A stretch of 34,550 bases of DNA from Lysobacterales bacterium. Lineage in GTDB: Bacteria; Pseudomonadota; Gammaproteobacteria; Xanthomonadales; SZUA-36. Below the pieces are notes generated by a model. That model ran no database searches. It saw only the letters and a program-made list of their open reading frames with translations, and was not told the DNA's origin. The stretch lies in contig JABDPJ010000236.1 of the NCBI GenBank assembly GCA_013042835.1, positions 1 to 34,550 of the forward strand. Reading direction: 5' to 3'. Of this stretch, positions 17,793 to 25,410 are shown in pieces (the first letter of the stretch is position 1; each line of letters opens with the position of its first letter). A program made the position numbers and the translations under genes.

Positions 17793-19372
17793 CCCTTGCG
17801 AGGCAAAAAAAACCGCTCCACGAGGTCGGCGCCCGCATCCATTCTTTTCACGGTGGCCTGCGGTTGCGCCACCACAAGAAAATTTCCTGCGGTGATCCGG
17901 TCGAACAACCACCCTTGCCGGAGTTGTTGTCCGTACCGCTGACCCAACATGCCGGGAACGCGGCCGCCCCCCTGGTCAGTGCCGGTGAAACCGTGCTTAA
18001 AGGCCAGCCCATCGGCCGTTGTCAGCCGTGCGCACAGATTCATTCACCGGTCTCAGGCGTGGTTGAGGCCATAGAAGACCGGCCTATGACCCACCCTTCA
18101 GGCAAGATGGGCCCTTGCGTGGTGATCAGGCCGGATGGCAGGGAACAGTGGACGGGGCTCAAGCCAATCAGCGACTGGAAAACGGCCAGCCCTGAAAGCC
18201 TGATCATGCAGATGCAGGACTGCGGCCTTGCCGGCCTGGGCGGCGCCGTGTTTCCGACTCACAGAAAAGCCCGCGACGGCCGCGACAGGCGGATTCATAC
18301 ATTGGTGCTCAACGGCGCCGAATGCGAACCCTGGATCAGTTGCGATGAAATGCTGATGCGCGAACAGCCGGACAAAATTGTTCTGGGGGCGCGAATTCTG
18401 CGCAGGGCGCTGGGAGCCAGTCGTGTTGTCATCGCGATCGAGGATCAGATGGGTGCCGTCGAGGCAGCGCTAAGCCACGCGGCGGAATGCGCGGAATGTC
18501 AGAATATCTCGGTCGTCAAAGTACCGAAGATCTACCCGGAAGGTGGTGAGCGGCAGCTCATACAGGTGCTCACCGGGCTCGAAGTGCCGCTCGGAGGACG
18601 CCCGTCGCAACTCGGCATGTTATGCCAGAACGTCGCAACGGCCGCCGCTGTCGCGGATGCTGTAGTCGAAGGCAAGCCGCTGATCGAGCGCTACATTACC
18701 GTGACCGGTCACGGCATTTCACACCCACGCAACTTCCGGGCGCTGGTCGGCACCAGTTTTTCGCACCTGGTAGAGCTCTGCGGCGGTTACACGAAGGACG
18801 TTGCACGTTTGGTCGTTGGCGGACCCATGATGGGTTTCCCGGTCGCAAGCGATGCTTCGCCGGTGGTCAAGGCGAGTAACTGCGTTCTGGCGTTGACAGC
18901 GGACGATATCTCGGACAGCCAGGTGGAAATGCCCTGTATACGCTGCGGCGAGTGCGCCCGGGTCTGCCCGGCCAGCCTGTTGCCGCAACAGCTGTTTTTG
19001 CAAGTCAGGAACGAACTCTGGAACCAGGCGGCGGAATGGGGCCTGGCAGCCTGCATCGAGTGTGGTTGCTGCGATGTCGTCTGCCCCAGCCATATCCCGC
19101 TGGTGGAGTGGTTCCGTTTCGGCAAGGGTGAGCGGCGTAAACTGGCCATGGAGGCCGAAGCCAGTGAGTTGGCCCGCAAACGCTTTGAGAATCGCGAAGC
19201 ACGCCTGGCAAGACTGAAGCTGGAACGGGCTGAAAAAATGCAGCGCCGCAAGCAAATGCTGAAGGACAAAGCCAGCCAGCAGGACCGTATACAGGCCTCG
19301 ATTGAACGGGCCAGGAGCAGGGCAGCCAGGCAAGCAGCATCGACCGGGAAAGGGCCAGGTGATGACGCGTAG
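17789..19372 (+). CDS. rsxC: Electron transport complex subunit RsxC/RnfC
   Basis: A 527-residue NADH-binding subunit. An N-terminal biotinyl-like segment ([14 protein letters not shown]) leads into the NADH/FMN domain with [11 protein letters not shown] and [13 protein letters not shown]. Two 4Fe-4S motifs start at Cys383 ([12 protein letters not shown]) and Cys422 ([12 protein letters not shown]). The C terminus is a short Lys/Arg/Ala-rich helix that would form a coiled coil; in E. coli this tail is much longer with repeats, here it is only about 70 residues. It overlaps rsxB by ATGA and rsxD by 11 bp. Confidence 0.96.
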   Translation: MTLARQKKPLHEVGARIHSFHGGLRLRHHKKISCGDPVEQPPLPELLSVPLTQHAGNAAAPLVSAGETVLKGQPIGRCQPCAQIHSPVSGVVEAIEDRPMTHPSGKMGPCVVIRPDGREQWTGLKPISDWKTASPESLIMQMQDCGLAGLGGAVFPTHRKARDGRDRRIHTLVLNGAECEPWISCDEMLMREQPDKIVLGARILRRALGASRVVIAIEDQMGAVEAALSHAAECAECQNISVVKVPKIYPEGGERQLIQVLTGLEVPLGGRPSQLGMLCQNVATAAAVADAVVEGKPLIERYITVTGHGISHPRNFRALVGTSFSHLVELCGGYTKDVARLVVGGPMMGFPVASDASPVVKASNCVLALTADDISDSQVEMPCIRCGECARVCPASLLPQQLFLQVRNELWNQAAEWGLAACIECGCCDVVCPSHIPLVEWFRFGKGERRKLAMEAEASELARKRFENREARLARLKLERAEKMQRRKQMLKDKASQQDRIQASIERARSRAARQAASTGKGPGDDA

Positions 19373-20393
19373 CTTTCCAACCAGCGGCGCACCCCACGTT
19401 GCACCGCAAACCAACGTGGCCAGGGTGATGCTACAGGTCCTGTTGGCCCTGGTGCCCGGTGTGCTCACATACGCCTGGTTCTTTGGGCCCGGTGTATTGG
19501 TACAAATTGCGCTGGCGATCTTCTTTGCATTGTTATTTGAAGCAGTGATGCTGCGTTGGAGGGGACGGGAATTAAAACCGTTTATCAACGATTACAGCGC
19601 CGTGCTGACAGCGGTACTTTTCGCGCTCTGTATTCCGCCGCTCGCACCCTGGTGGATCAGTTGTGTCGCCATGCTGTTTGCCATGGTTTTCGCCAAGCAC
19701 CTGTATGGCGGCCTGGGCCAGAACGTGTTCAACCCGGCAATGGTGGGTTACGTCGTTGTGCTGATCAGTTTTCCCCAGGCCATGACGGCCTGGATGCCGC
19801 CCTTGTCCCTGTCTGAAATCGACCTTGGCCTGGGCGCTATCCTGGCGACGATTTTCACCGGCCAGGTACCGGTCGAGGGTAGCTGGGATGCCGTGACCCA
19901 GGCAACGCCACTGGATTTACTCAAAACCGGTATTGAGTCGGGCCGCCTGGTACCGGAACTGCGCGCTTCACCCGTCTTCGGCTACTTTGGCGGCAAGGGT
20001 TGGGAGTGGGTGGCAGGCGGCTACGCGCTGGGCGGCTTCTATCTGCTCTACCAACGCGTGATCAGCTGGCAGGTCCCCACCGCCGTGATATTGAGTGTCA
20101 TCGTGCTCAGCCTGCCCGCCTGGCTAATCGATCCGGCTAACAATCCGGACCCGTTGCAGCATGTCTTTTCCGGCGCGATCCTGTTGACGGCATTTTACAT
20201 CGCGACTGACCCTGTCAGTGGTTGTGTCAGTAACCGCGGCCGCCTGGTTTTCGGTGCCGGAGTCGGTCTTCTCACGCTGGTTATCCGCCGTTGGGGTGGA
20301 TATCCTGACGGCGCCGCATTCGCGGTATTGCTAATGAACATGGCGGCACCGCTGATCGATCGCTACACGCGGCCACGGATGTACGGCGAATGA
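19362..20393 (+). CDS. rsxD: Electron transport complex subunit RsxD/RnfD
   Basis: A 343-residue membrane protein related to NqrB. It contains the loop GGLGQNVFNPAMVGYVVVLI and a flavinylation-type motif DAVTQATPL in which Thr182 is the expected FMN attachment residue; the variant TQAT replaces the more usual S-G-A-T pattern. The C-terminal half has further membrane spans with YIATDPVSGCVSNRGR. I chose the ATG at 19362 (AGGTG just before it, 11-bp overlap with rsxC) over the frame's earlier start at 19302. Confidence 0.95.
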   Translation: MTRSFPTSGAPHVAPQTNVARVMLQVLLALVPGVLTYAWFFGPGVLVQIALAIFFALLFEAVMLRWRGRELKPFINDYSAVLTAVLFALCIPPLAPWWISCVAMLFAMVFAKHLYGGLGQNVFNPAMVGYVVVLISFPQAMTAWMPPLSLSEIDLGLGAILATIFTGQVPVEGSWDAVTQATPLDLLKTGIESGRLVPELRASPVFGYFGGKGWEWVAGGYALGGFYLLYQRVISWQVPTAVILSVIVLSLPAWLIDPANNPDPLQHVFSGAILLTAFYIATDPVSGCVSNRGRLVFGAGVGLLTLVIRRWGGYPDGAAFAVLLMNMAAPLIDRYTRPRMYGE

Positions 20394-21034
20394 CTGCCTT
20401 GATGCACCCGGTGATACGCAGCGGCATCCTGCTTGCAGTCATAGCCCTTTTCGGTACGGCGTTGCTCGCAGCTGTCAATGATCTGACACGCGAGCGTATC
20501 ATTGAACAGGAGAGGCAACGTACCCTCAGTCAGCTTCACCAGATCATTCCCACGGGCAACTTCAACAACGACCTGCTCGCGGACACGATCGAAATTAATG
20601 CTCCGGAGTTTTTTAAACACCGGGACGCCATCACGGTCTACCGGGCCCGCATGGATGACCGGCCCGTGGCAGCGCTGCTGACAGTGACTGCGCCGGATGG
20701 ATACAATGGCGATATCCGCCTGTTGGCAGGCATTGCTTTTGACGGCACAGTCCTCGGTGTACGCATCATCTCTCACCGGGAGACTCCCGGCCTTGGCGAC
20801 CCTATTGAACTGGAGAGAAGTGACTGGATACTCGGCTTCACCGGCAAGTCCCTGGACAACCCGGACCCGCCAGGCTGGGCGGTAAAAAAGGATGGCGGCA
20901 AATTTGATCAATTCACCGGCGCCACGATATCACCGAGAGCCGTGGTCCGGGCGGTGCAAAACACCTTGTTGTACTTTGCAGCCAACAGGCACTCGATATT
21001 CGATGAATCAGCAAAACCCGGCAACGCAGAATGA
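20390..21034 (+). CDS. rsxG: Electron transport complex subunit RsxG/RnfG
   Basis: A 214-residue protein with one N-terminal membrane anchor and a periplasmic FMN-binding domain. The motif FTGATISPRAVV carries Thr179, the predicted covalent FMN site, and RETPGLGDPI is the conserved segment of the domain. It overlaps rsxD and rsxE by ATGA at both ends, so the cassette is tightly coupled. Confidence 0.95.
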   Translation: MTALMHPVIRSGILLAVIALFGTALLAAVNDLTRERIIEQERQRTLSQLHQIIPTGNFNNDLLADTIEINAPEFFKHRDAITVYRARMDDRPVAALLTVTAPDGYNGDIRLLAGIAFDGTVLGVRIISHRETPGLGDPIELERSDWILGFTGKSLDNPDPPGWAVKKDGGKFDQFTGATISPRAVVRAVQNTLLYFAANRHSIFDESAKPGNAE

Positions 21035-21723
21035 GACCTATCAGGCTTAGAGAAATACTGGCAGACGGGGCATGGCGCCAAAATACCGGCCTGGTCGTGC
21101 TTTTGGGCCTGTGCCCCTTGCTGGCCGTCACCAACACCGTCATCAATGGCCTGGCCCTGGGGCTCGCCACCATGCTCACCCTGATGGTTTCAAACCTGTC
21201 AGTATCCGTCTTGCGCGGTCTGCTGAAACCCGAAATCAGGATTCCAGCTTTCGTATTGATCATTGCTTCGGTGGTTACTGTTGTTGAGCTGCTGATGCAC
21301 GCTTTCTTTTATGACCTTTTCCGCGTGCTCGGAATTTTCATCCCGTTGATTGTCACCAATTGCGCCATTATCGGGAGAGCTGAGGCCTTTGCATCCAGGA
21401 ATGCCCCACTGCCATCGCTCGTGGATGGTTTCGCCACTGGCCTGGGTTTTTGCCTCACCCTGATTTTGCTGGGTGCATTGAGAGAATTGAGCGGGCGTGG
21501 AACGCTGCTGTCGGGAGCGGACATGCTGTTGGGTGACTGGGGCCGTAACATGGCGATGACCATCATCCCTGAATACCCCGGATTTTTATTGGCCATGTTG
21601 CCGGCAGGTGCTTTTTTTGGACTGGCTTTACTGATCGCTGCGCGCAACGCGTGGGAACACAGGCAAGCTGAAAGACAGGCAAAGGCGGGTGTGACAATGA
21701 TTCCGAACGCAAATGAAACTTGA
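21031..21723 (+). CDS. rsxE: Electron transport complex subunit RsxE/RnfE
   Basis: A 230-residue multi-span membrane protein related to RsxA. It shows NTGLVVLLGLCPLLAVTNT and, later, FIPLIVTNCAIIGRAEAFA, the paired Cys motifs shared with RnfA that bind the buried iron-sulfur cluster. It is the last rsx gene and overlaps nth by 11 bp. Confidence 0.95.
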   Translation: MRPIRLREILADGAWRQNTGLVVLLGLCPLLAVTNTVINGLALGLATMLTLMVSNLSVSVLRGLLKPEIRIPAFVLIIASVVTVVELLMHAFFYDLFRVLGIFIPLIVTNCAIIGRAEAFASRNAPLPSLVDGFATGLGFCLTLILLGALRELSGRGTLLSGADMLLGDWGRNMAMTIIPEYPGFLLAMLPAGAFFGLALLIAARNAWEHRQAERQAKAGVTMIPNANET

Positions 21724-22348
21724 AGACAGAAAAGAATTTTTCCGCAGGCTGCAGGCAATTGATCCGCATCCAACGACCGAGCTCGAATACCGGTCGACCT
21801 TTGAACTGCTGATCGCCGTCATTCTTTCGGCCCAGGCGACCGATGTCAGCGTCAACCTGGCAACCCGCCGTCTTTTTAAATTGGCCAACACGCCAAAAGC
21901 AATGCTTGAACTTGGCGAAGACCGGCTCAGGGACTACATCAAAACCATCGGCCTGTTCAATTCCAAGGCCAGCAACGTCATCGCCACCTGTAAAATTCTG
22001 CTGGAAAATCACGCTGGCGAAGTCCCCGCCGACCGTGTTGCACTCGAAGCGCTGCCGGGAGTCGGCCGCAAAACAGCCAACGTCATACTGAACACCGCTT
22101 TTGGCCAACCCACGATGGCCGTCGATACACATATTTTCCGTGTCGCCAACAGGACCGGCCTCGCCCTTGGCAAAACACCGCTGGTGGTTGAGCGCAAACT
22201 GCTCAAGAGCGTCCCCAAAGAATATCTGCTCAACGCGCACCACTGGTTGATCCTGCATGGACGCTATGTTTGCAAGGCACGAACACCCAATTGCCCCGAA
22301 TGCATTGTCCGTGACCTGTGCAGAACGGGAAAACAGCAAGGTTTTTAG
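21713..22348 (+). CDS. nth: Endonuclease III
   Basis: A 211-residue DNA glycosylase/AP lyase that removes oxidised pyrimidines. The helix-hairpin-helix LPGVGRKTANVIL supplies the catalytic Lys, and VDTHIFRVANR the catalytic Asp. The C-terminal 4Fe-4S cluster motif has the exact spacing C-x6-C-x2-C-x5-C. Overlap with rsxE makes it the distal gene of metG-rsxABCDGE-nth, a conserved order. Confidence 0.96.
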   Translation: MKLEDRKEFFRRLQAIDPHPTTELEYRSTFELLIAVILSAQATDVSVNLATRRLFKLANTPKAMLELGEDRLRDYIKTIGLFNSKASNVIATCKILLENHAGEVPADRVALEALPGVGRKTANVILNTAFGQPTMAVDTHIFRVANRTGLALGKTPLVVERKLLKSVPKEYLLNAHHWLILHGRYVCKARTPNCPECIVRDLCRTGKQQGF

Positions 22349-22470
22349 CGTTTCTGAATCGTTCCGACCCGAAAACCTGCCGCTTTAGCCCGAAATCTTA
22401 TCCGGTTCAAAAACCCGCTGTAATAATCTGTGCCCGGCGCCGGTCTTCTGCCCCGTATACGGATTATTTC

Positions 22471-22499
22471 TTGGAAAACACCGCCTTAATTGCTAGGCT
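22471..22499 (+). promoter_or_regulatory. Candidate promoter for the hvf cassette
   Basis: TTGGAA (22471-22476) and TAGGCT (22494-22499) are separated by 17 bases; they match four and three consensus bases. The palindrome CCGTATACGG ends nine bases before the -35. Transcription from here would begin near 22506, which would leave the AAGGG site of the 22514 leader ORF outside the RNA. The match is weak. Confidence 0.25.
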
Positions 22500-22513
22500 T
22501 CAAGGGTAACCCG

Positions 22514-22549
22514 ATGAAACTTCACCCCATGCAGGCAGGTTCAGGGTGA
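22514..22549 (+). CDS. Possible 11-codon leader ORF upstream of hvfA
   Basis: ATG at 22514 reads MKLHPMQAGSG and stops at TGA 22547-22549. AAGGG at 22502-22506 is seven bases before it, good spacing for translation. The ORF covers both arms of the TTCACCC/GGGTGAA hairpin, so a ribosome reading it would keep that hairpin open. The peptide has one His and two Met. Such a short ORF can arise by chance and there is no similarity evidence. Confidence 0.25.
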   Translation: MKLHPMQAGSG

Positions 22550-22608
22550 ATAAAAACAACCCTTAACGGGTTATATCAACAGGTACTTTATGGTGCCTTT
22601 TACGATGT

Positions 22609-22636
22609 CCCGGAACCCTTACTACCGGGCTTTTTT
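22609..22636 (+). terminator. Terminator-like hairpin with T6 in the hvfA leader
   Basis: CCCGG (22609-22613) pairs with CCGGG (22625-22629) across an 11-base loop; one C then six T (22631-22636) follow. It ends only seven bases before the hvfA ribosome binding site, so it would stop transcription just ahead of the gene unless prevented. The stem is short (5 bp, all G-C). The loop contains AACCC, which could instead pair with GGGTT at 22568-22572. Confidence 0.45.
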
Positions 22637-22656
22637 AACTGTGGAGGTTTTACTTA

Positions 22657-23004
22657 ATGGCTAATAATTCAAAGTTTGTTAATCCTGTTTCTGCCGCTGT
22701 CGGCGTAGCGTTCGTGTCATCCCTGGCCGCGTCATCGACCGTGCTGGCGGATGACAATCCGTTCTCAACATCCGAACTCGACGCCGGTTACCAACTCGCC
22801 GGTGAAAAAGGCGAGGAAGGCAAATGCGGCGAAGGCAAATGCGGCGGAGATAAAGGCAAGGAAGGTTCTTGCGGTGAAAAAGGCGAGGAAGGTTCTTGCG
22901 GTGAGAAAGGCAAGGAAGGTTCCTGCGGTGAGAAAGGCAAGGAAGGTTCCTGCGGTGAAAAAAGTGAAAAAGGCAAGGACGGTTCTTGCGGCGGTAACGC
23001 CTGA
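22657..23004 (+). CDS. hvfA: Secreted Cys-repeat precursor of the HvfA/bufferin type (copper-binding RiPP)
   Basis: A 115-residue protein. A Sec signal peptide (hydrophobic 11-29, cleavage likely after VLA at 31) is followed by a low-complexity Gly/Lys/Glu/Cys region. Seven Cys (57, 62, 72, 81, 90, 99, 111) each precede Gly: two in EGKCG, four in EGSCG and one in DGSCG. Known relatives (HvfA of Haemophilus, bufferins) carry EGKCG motifs that an MNIO enzyme converts to copper-binding groups before export. The next genes encode exactly that enzyme and its partner, so the assignment rests on both sequence and context. GGAGG lies nine bases before the ATG. The preference for Ser before Cys is unusual to my knowledge. 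Function in copper handling is inferred. Confidence 0.88.
   Translation: MANNSKFVNPVSAAVGVAFVSSLAASSTVLADDNPFSTSELDAGYQLAGEKGEEGKCGEGKCGGDKGKEGSCGEKGEEGSCGEKGKEGSCGEKGKEGSCGEKSEKGKDGSCGGNA
22861..22968 (+). repeat. Four 27-bp tandem repeats inside hvfA
   Basis: Units at 22861-22887, 22888-22914, 22915-22941 and 22942-22968 each encode E-G-S-C-G-E-K plus two residues. They differ at only a few positions; the last unit is the most diverged (ends K-S-E). A fifth, degenerate half unit encoding KDGSCGG follows. Exact in-frame unit length means copy number could change without a frameshift. Confidence 0.9.
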
Positions 23005-23014
23005 GACAGACCTG

Positions 23015-23917
23015 ATGAGTCACCGCTCATACCCGGTAACGGGCGCGGGACTTGGATTGAGGCGGGCCCTTTTGGGTCCGCTTCGGTCATATGACCCCGA
23101 AACCATCGGCAGCAGCATCAGTTTCATGGAAGTCGCACCGGAAAACTGGATCAATGCCGGCGGTAAAAAAAAGCAGTATCTCCGTTACTTCACTGAACGC
23201 TTTCCATTCGTCTGCCATGGCCTTTCCCTGTCAATCGGCGGCCCGTCTCCGCTCGATGAGACATTCATAAGCAAGCTCGGGCAGTTCATGGATCAATACA
23301 ACATACGGGCCTACAGCGAGCATTTGAGTTATTGCACCGACGACGGTCACCTGTACGACCTGATGCCCATTCCTTTCACCGAAGAAGCGGTCAATTACGT
23401 GGCCGGACGCATCCAGAAAGTGCAGGACATGATCGGTCGCCGCATGGCCATTGAAAACGTTTCCTATTACGCCGCGCCTGGCGCTGAGCTCAGCGAAATC
23501 GATTTCATCAATGCCGTCATTACCGAGGCGGACTGCGACCTGCTACTGGATGTCAACAATATTTATGTCAACAGCGTCAATCACCGCTACGATCCGCTTG
23601 AGTTTTTGCAGGCACTGCCCGGAGAGCGGATTGCCTACGGCCATATCGCCGGCCACTACAATGAAGCCGAGGACCTGGTAGTCGATACCCACGGCGCCGA
23701 TGTCATCAGCGATGTCTGGGACCTGCTGGACAAGGCTTACGAATTATTCGGTGTGTTTCCCACCCTGCTGGAAAGGGATTTCAATATTCCACCGGTGGAT
23801 GAACTGCTGCTGGAAGTGCAAAGAATCAAACAGATCCAGGATAAATGGAACCGGCACGATCGGCCACTAACCGATTCCACAGGAGGTCTGGCACATGCCC
23901 GGCAATCCTCCGCCTGA
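23015..23917 (+). CDS. hvfB: MNIO family (DUF692) multinuclear iron oxidase, HvfB/BufB type
   Basis: A 300-residue TIM-barrel enzyme of the DUF692/MNIO family, which uses two or three iron ions to oxidise Cys residues in precursor peptides. Likely metal ligands are visible: His68 in FVCHGLSLSIGG, Glu102/His103 in YSEHLSYC, Glu147/Asn148 in AIENVSYY, Asp179 and Asn182 in LLLDVNNIYVN, His210/His214 in YGHIAGH, Asp224/His226 in VDTHG and Glu253 in LLERD. The ATG at 23015 is ten bases after the hvfA stop and gives the standard N terminus (GAGLGLRRALL). The frame stays open far upstream through the hvfA repeats, but that is not coding. It overlaps hvfC by 23 bp. Confidence 0.94.
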   Translation: MSHRSYPVTGAGLGLRRALLGPLRSYDPETIGSSISFMEVAPENWINAGGKKKQYLRYFTERFPFVCHGLSLSIGGPSPLDETFISKLGQFMDQYNIRAYSEHLSYCTDDGHLYDLMPIPFTEEAVNYVAGRIQKVQDMIGRRMAIENVSYYAAPGAELSEIDFINAVITEADCDLLLDVNNIYVNSVNHRYDPLEFLQALPGERIAYGHIAGHYNEAEDLVVDTHGADVISDVWDLLDKAYELFGVFPTLLERDFNIPPVDELLLEVQRIKQIQDKWNRHDRPLTDSTGGLAHARQSSA

Positions 23918-24668
23918 AGCGTTGGCCCGGTTGCAAACCGGTTTTGCGGCCCACATTCGTGATCCGCAGGGCGTGGCAGCACCAACAGGTATCGAAGACC
24001 GCCGGATGGCTATTTACCGCGACCTGTTCTTCAACAACGTCCGCAATTTTCTGTCGTCAAATTTTCCTGTCCTGAAAACCTTGTACGACGATGCCGGCTG
24101 GACGGCGCTTTGCCGTGATTTTTTCAAGACGCATCGCTGTCACACGCCGATCTTTGCAGAGATTCCGCGCGAGTTTCTGAAGTACCTGCAAGACGTGCGT
24201 AAGCCACGTGACACTGACCCGGCTTTCATGCTGGAACTGGCCCATTACGAATGGGTGGAACTTGCCCTGTCGCTCGATGAGGCTGAGACCGATGATCTGG
24301 ACGCAGATATCGATGGTAACCTGATGGAAGGCATTCCGGTTTTGTCGCCCCTTGCCTGGCCGCTCAGCTACCGATTCCCGGTACACCGGATACGCAAGGA
24401 TTTCCAACCCCGTACCGCCCCTGAAAAAGCCACCCACCTGCTGGTATGGCGCCGCCATGATTTCGAAATAAAGTTCATGCTGTTGAACGAATTTTCCCTG
24501 TTGCTGATACAAAAACTGAAAGAAGATGCAGGCTTGACGGGTCTTCAATTACTGACGGAGATTGCAGGTGTCACCAACCACCCCAAAGCCGAAGCAGTCG
24601 TCGAAGGTGGTCGGGCACTGCTGGAAGAACTGCGGGACAAACAGGTTATTTTTGGCACTAAACCCTGA
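23895..24668 (+). CDS. hvfC: DUF2063 family partner protein, HvfC/BufC type
   Basis: The 257-residue product has the N-terminal DUF2063 pattern: [14 protein letters not shown], then [25 protein letters not shown] and a [22 protein letters not shown] segment, with an alpha/beta C-terminal half. In MNIO systems this protein is thought to bring the precursor to the iron enzyme, giving a recognition role like that of MbnC in methanobactin synthesis. A perfect AGGAGG lies eight bases before the ATG, and the start lies inside hvfB. The pairing with DUF692 is highly conserved across the family. Confidence 0.92.
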   Translation: MPGNPPPEALARLQTGFAAHIRDPQGVAAPTGIEDRRMAIYRDLFFNNVRNFLSSNFPVLKTLYDDAGWTALCRDFFKTHRCHTPIFAEIPREFLKYLQDVRKPRDTDPAFMLELAHYEWVELALSLDEAETDDLDADIDGNLMEGIPVLSPLAWPLSYRFPVHRIRKDFQPRTAPEKATHLLVWRRHDFEIKFMLLNEFSLLLIQKLKEDAGLTGLQLLTEIAGVTNHPKAEAVVEGGRALLEELRDKQVIFGTKP

Positions 24669-24718
24669 ATTGGCCGGGCAATCTGAAAAACCTTTCAATC
24701 AGACACAGGGCAGCAAAA

Positions 24719-25390
24719 ATGGCAGTTACCAGATTCTACGACGACCTCACATCCCGCTTACGCGCCGGCGGAGACCATGTTTGGCCACTGGCCCTGCGCC
24801 TGATTCTGGCCTGGGAGTTTTGGGAGTCCGGCATCACCAAGCTGCGTGGCACGAACTGGTTTGCTGATATCCCGTGGTCGGATTGGCAGAAAGGCTTCCC
24901 TTTCCCTTTTGACACGATCCCGGCCGACCTTAACTGGCTGTTGGCCACCTGGGGTGAACTGATTCTCGCCGTGATGTTGCTGCTGGGTCTGTTTACCCGT
25001 TTTACCGCGATCTCCCTGATAGTCGTCACCAGTGTAGCGACGGCTGCTGTGCACTGGCCCGCCGAGTGGGACAGCCTGGCCGGATTATGGGGCGGTTATG
25101 TGATATCAGCGGATGGTGCCGGCAATTTCAAAATACCGCTTTTGTTCATCGTCATGCTGCTGCCGTTGGTGTTCAGGGGCGCTGGCCCACTCTCTTTCGA
25201 CCATCTACTGATCATCCTTAGCGGGAGACGGGAGCAGTTGGAAAACCGCACCGGCGGCCTGCAATCCATTGGGCTGGCCTTGCTTGTTCTGAGCCTGACG
25301 ACCATCTGGGTCGAACCGGTATGGGGTTTGACCCTGCTGGCGGCGGCTGCGATTGCCATGGCAGTACCGGAAATGACTGGAAAATTCTGA
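24719..25390 (+). CDS. DoxX-family membrane protein of the hvf cassette
   Basis: A 223-residue membrane protein with about four to five hydrophobic spans. The opening [20 protein letters not shown] and the later [21 protein letters not shown] are the DoxX pattern. DoxX proteins often accompany MNIO/DUF2063 pairs as the fourth gene of Hvf or bufferin operons; their role there is not settled (membrane redox or export help is possible). It starts 50 bp after hvfC with a weak ribosome binding site, and ends 20 bp before the convergent TraB gene. Confidence 0.9.
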   Translation: MAVTRFYDDLTSRLRAGGDHVWPLALRLILAWEFWESGITKLRGTNWFADIPWSDWQKGFPFPFDTIPADLNWLLATWGELILAVMLLLGLFTRFTAISLIVVTSVATAAVHWPAEWDSLAGLWGGYVISADGAGNFKIPLLFIVMLLPLVFRGAGPLSFDHLLIILSGRREQLENRTGGLQSIGLALLVLSLTTIWVEPVWGLTLLAAAAIAMAVPEMTGKF

Positions 25391-25410
25391 TTGTTATGCT
25401 GACCTAAACA

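Larger units (their letters stand above)
22349..22656 (+). promoter_or_regulatory. 308-bp structured leader/regulatory region upstream of hvfA
   Basis: This gene-free gap between nth and hvfA is dense in dyads. In order: GC palindrome CCGGCGCCGG (22434-22443); palindrome CCGTATACGG (22453-22462); TTCACCC/GGGTGAA (22521-22527 and 22544-22550); AACCC/GGGTT (22558-22562 and 22568-22572); AGGTAC/GTGCCT with one G-U pair (22581-22586 and 22593-22598); and CCCGG/CCGGG (22609-22613 and 22625-22629) followed by six T. The hvfA ribosome binding site GGAGG is at 22643-22647. It matches no riboswitch class that I recognise. Confidence 0.55.

Noticed and set aside
18719-19588. A 289-codon minus-strand frame across rsxC and rsxD
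   Set aside because: It is a shadow of GC-rich coding sequence; the plus-strand genes carry clear iron-sulfur and membrane motifs.
22751-23014. The hvfB frame stays open for 88 codons upstream through hvfA, giving a Lys/Ala/Arg/Val-rich repeat and suggesting an HvfA-HvfB frameshift fusion
   Set aside because: The 27-bp repeats are built from GGx, GAx and AAx codons and lack stops in several frames on both strands. The conserved DUF692 N terminus begins at 23015, and hvfA has its own stop and signal peptide.
22679-23090. Antisense open frames of about 100-114 codons over hvfA
   Set aside because: Same repeat effect; the products are low-complexity and have no recognisable start signal.
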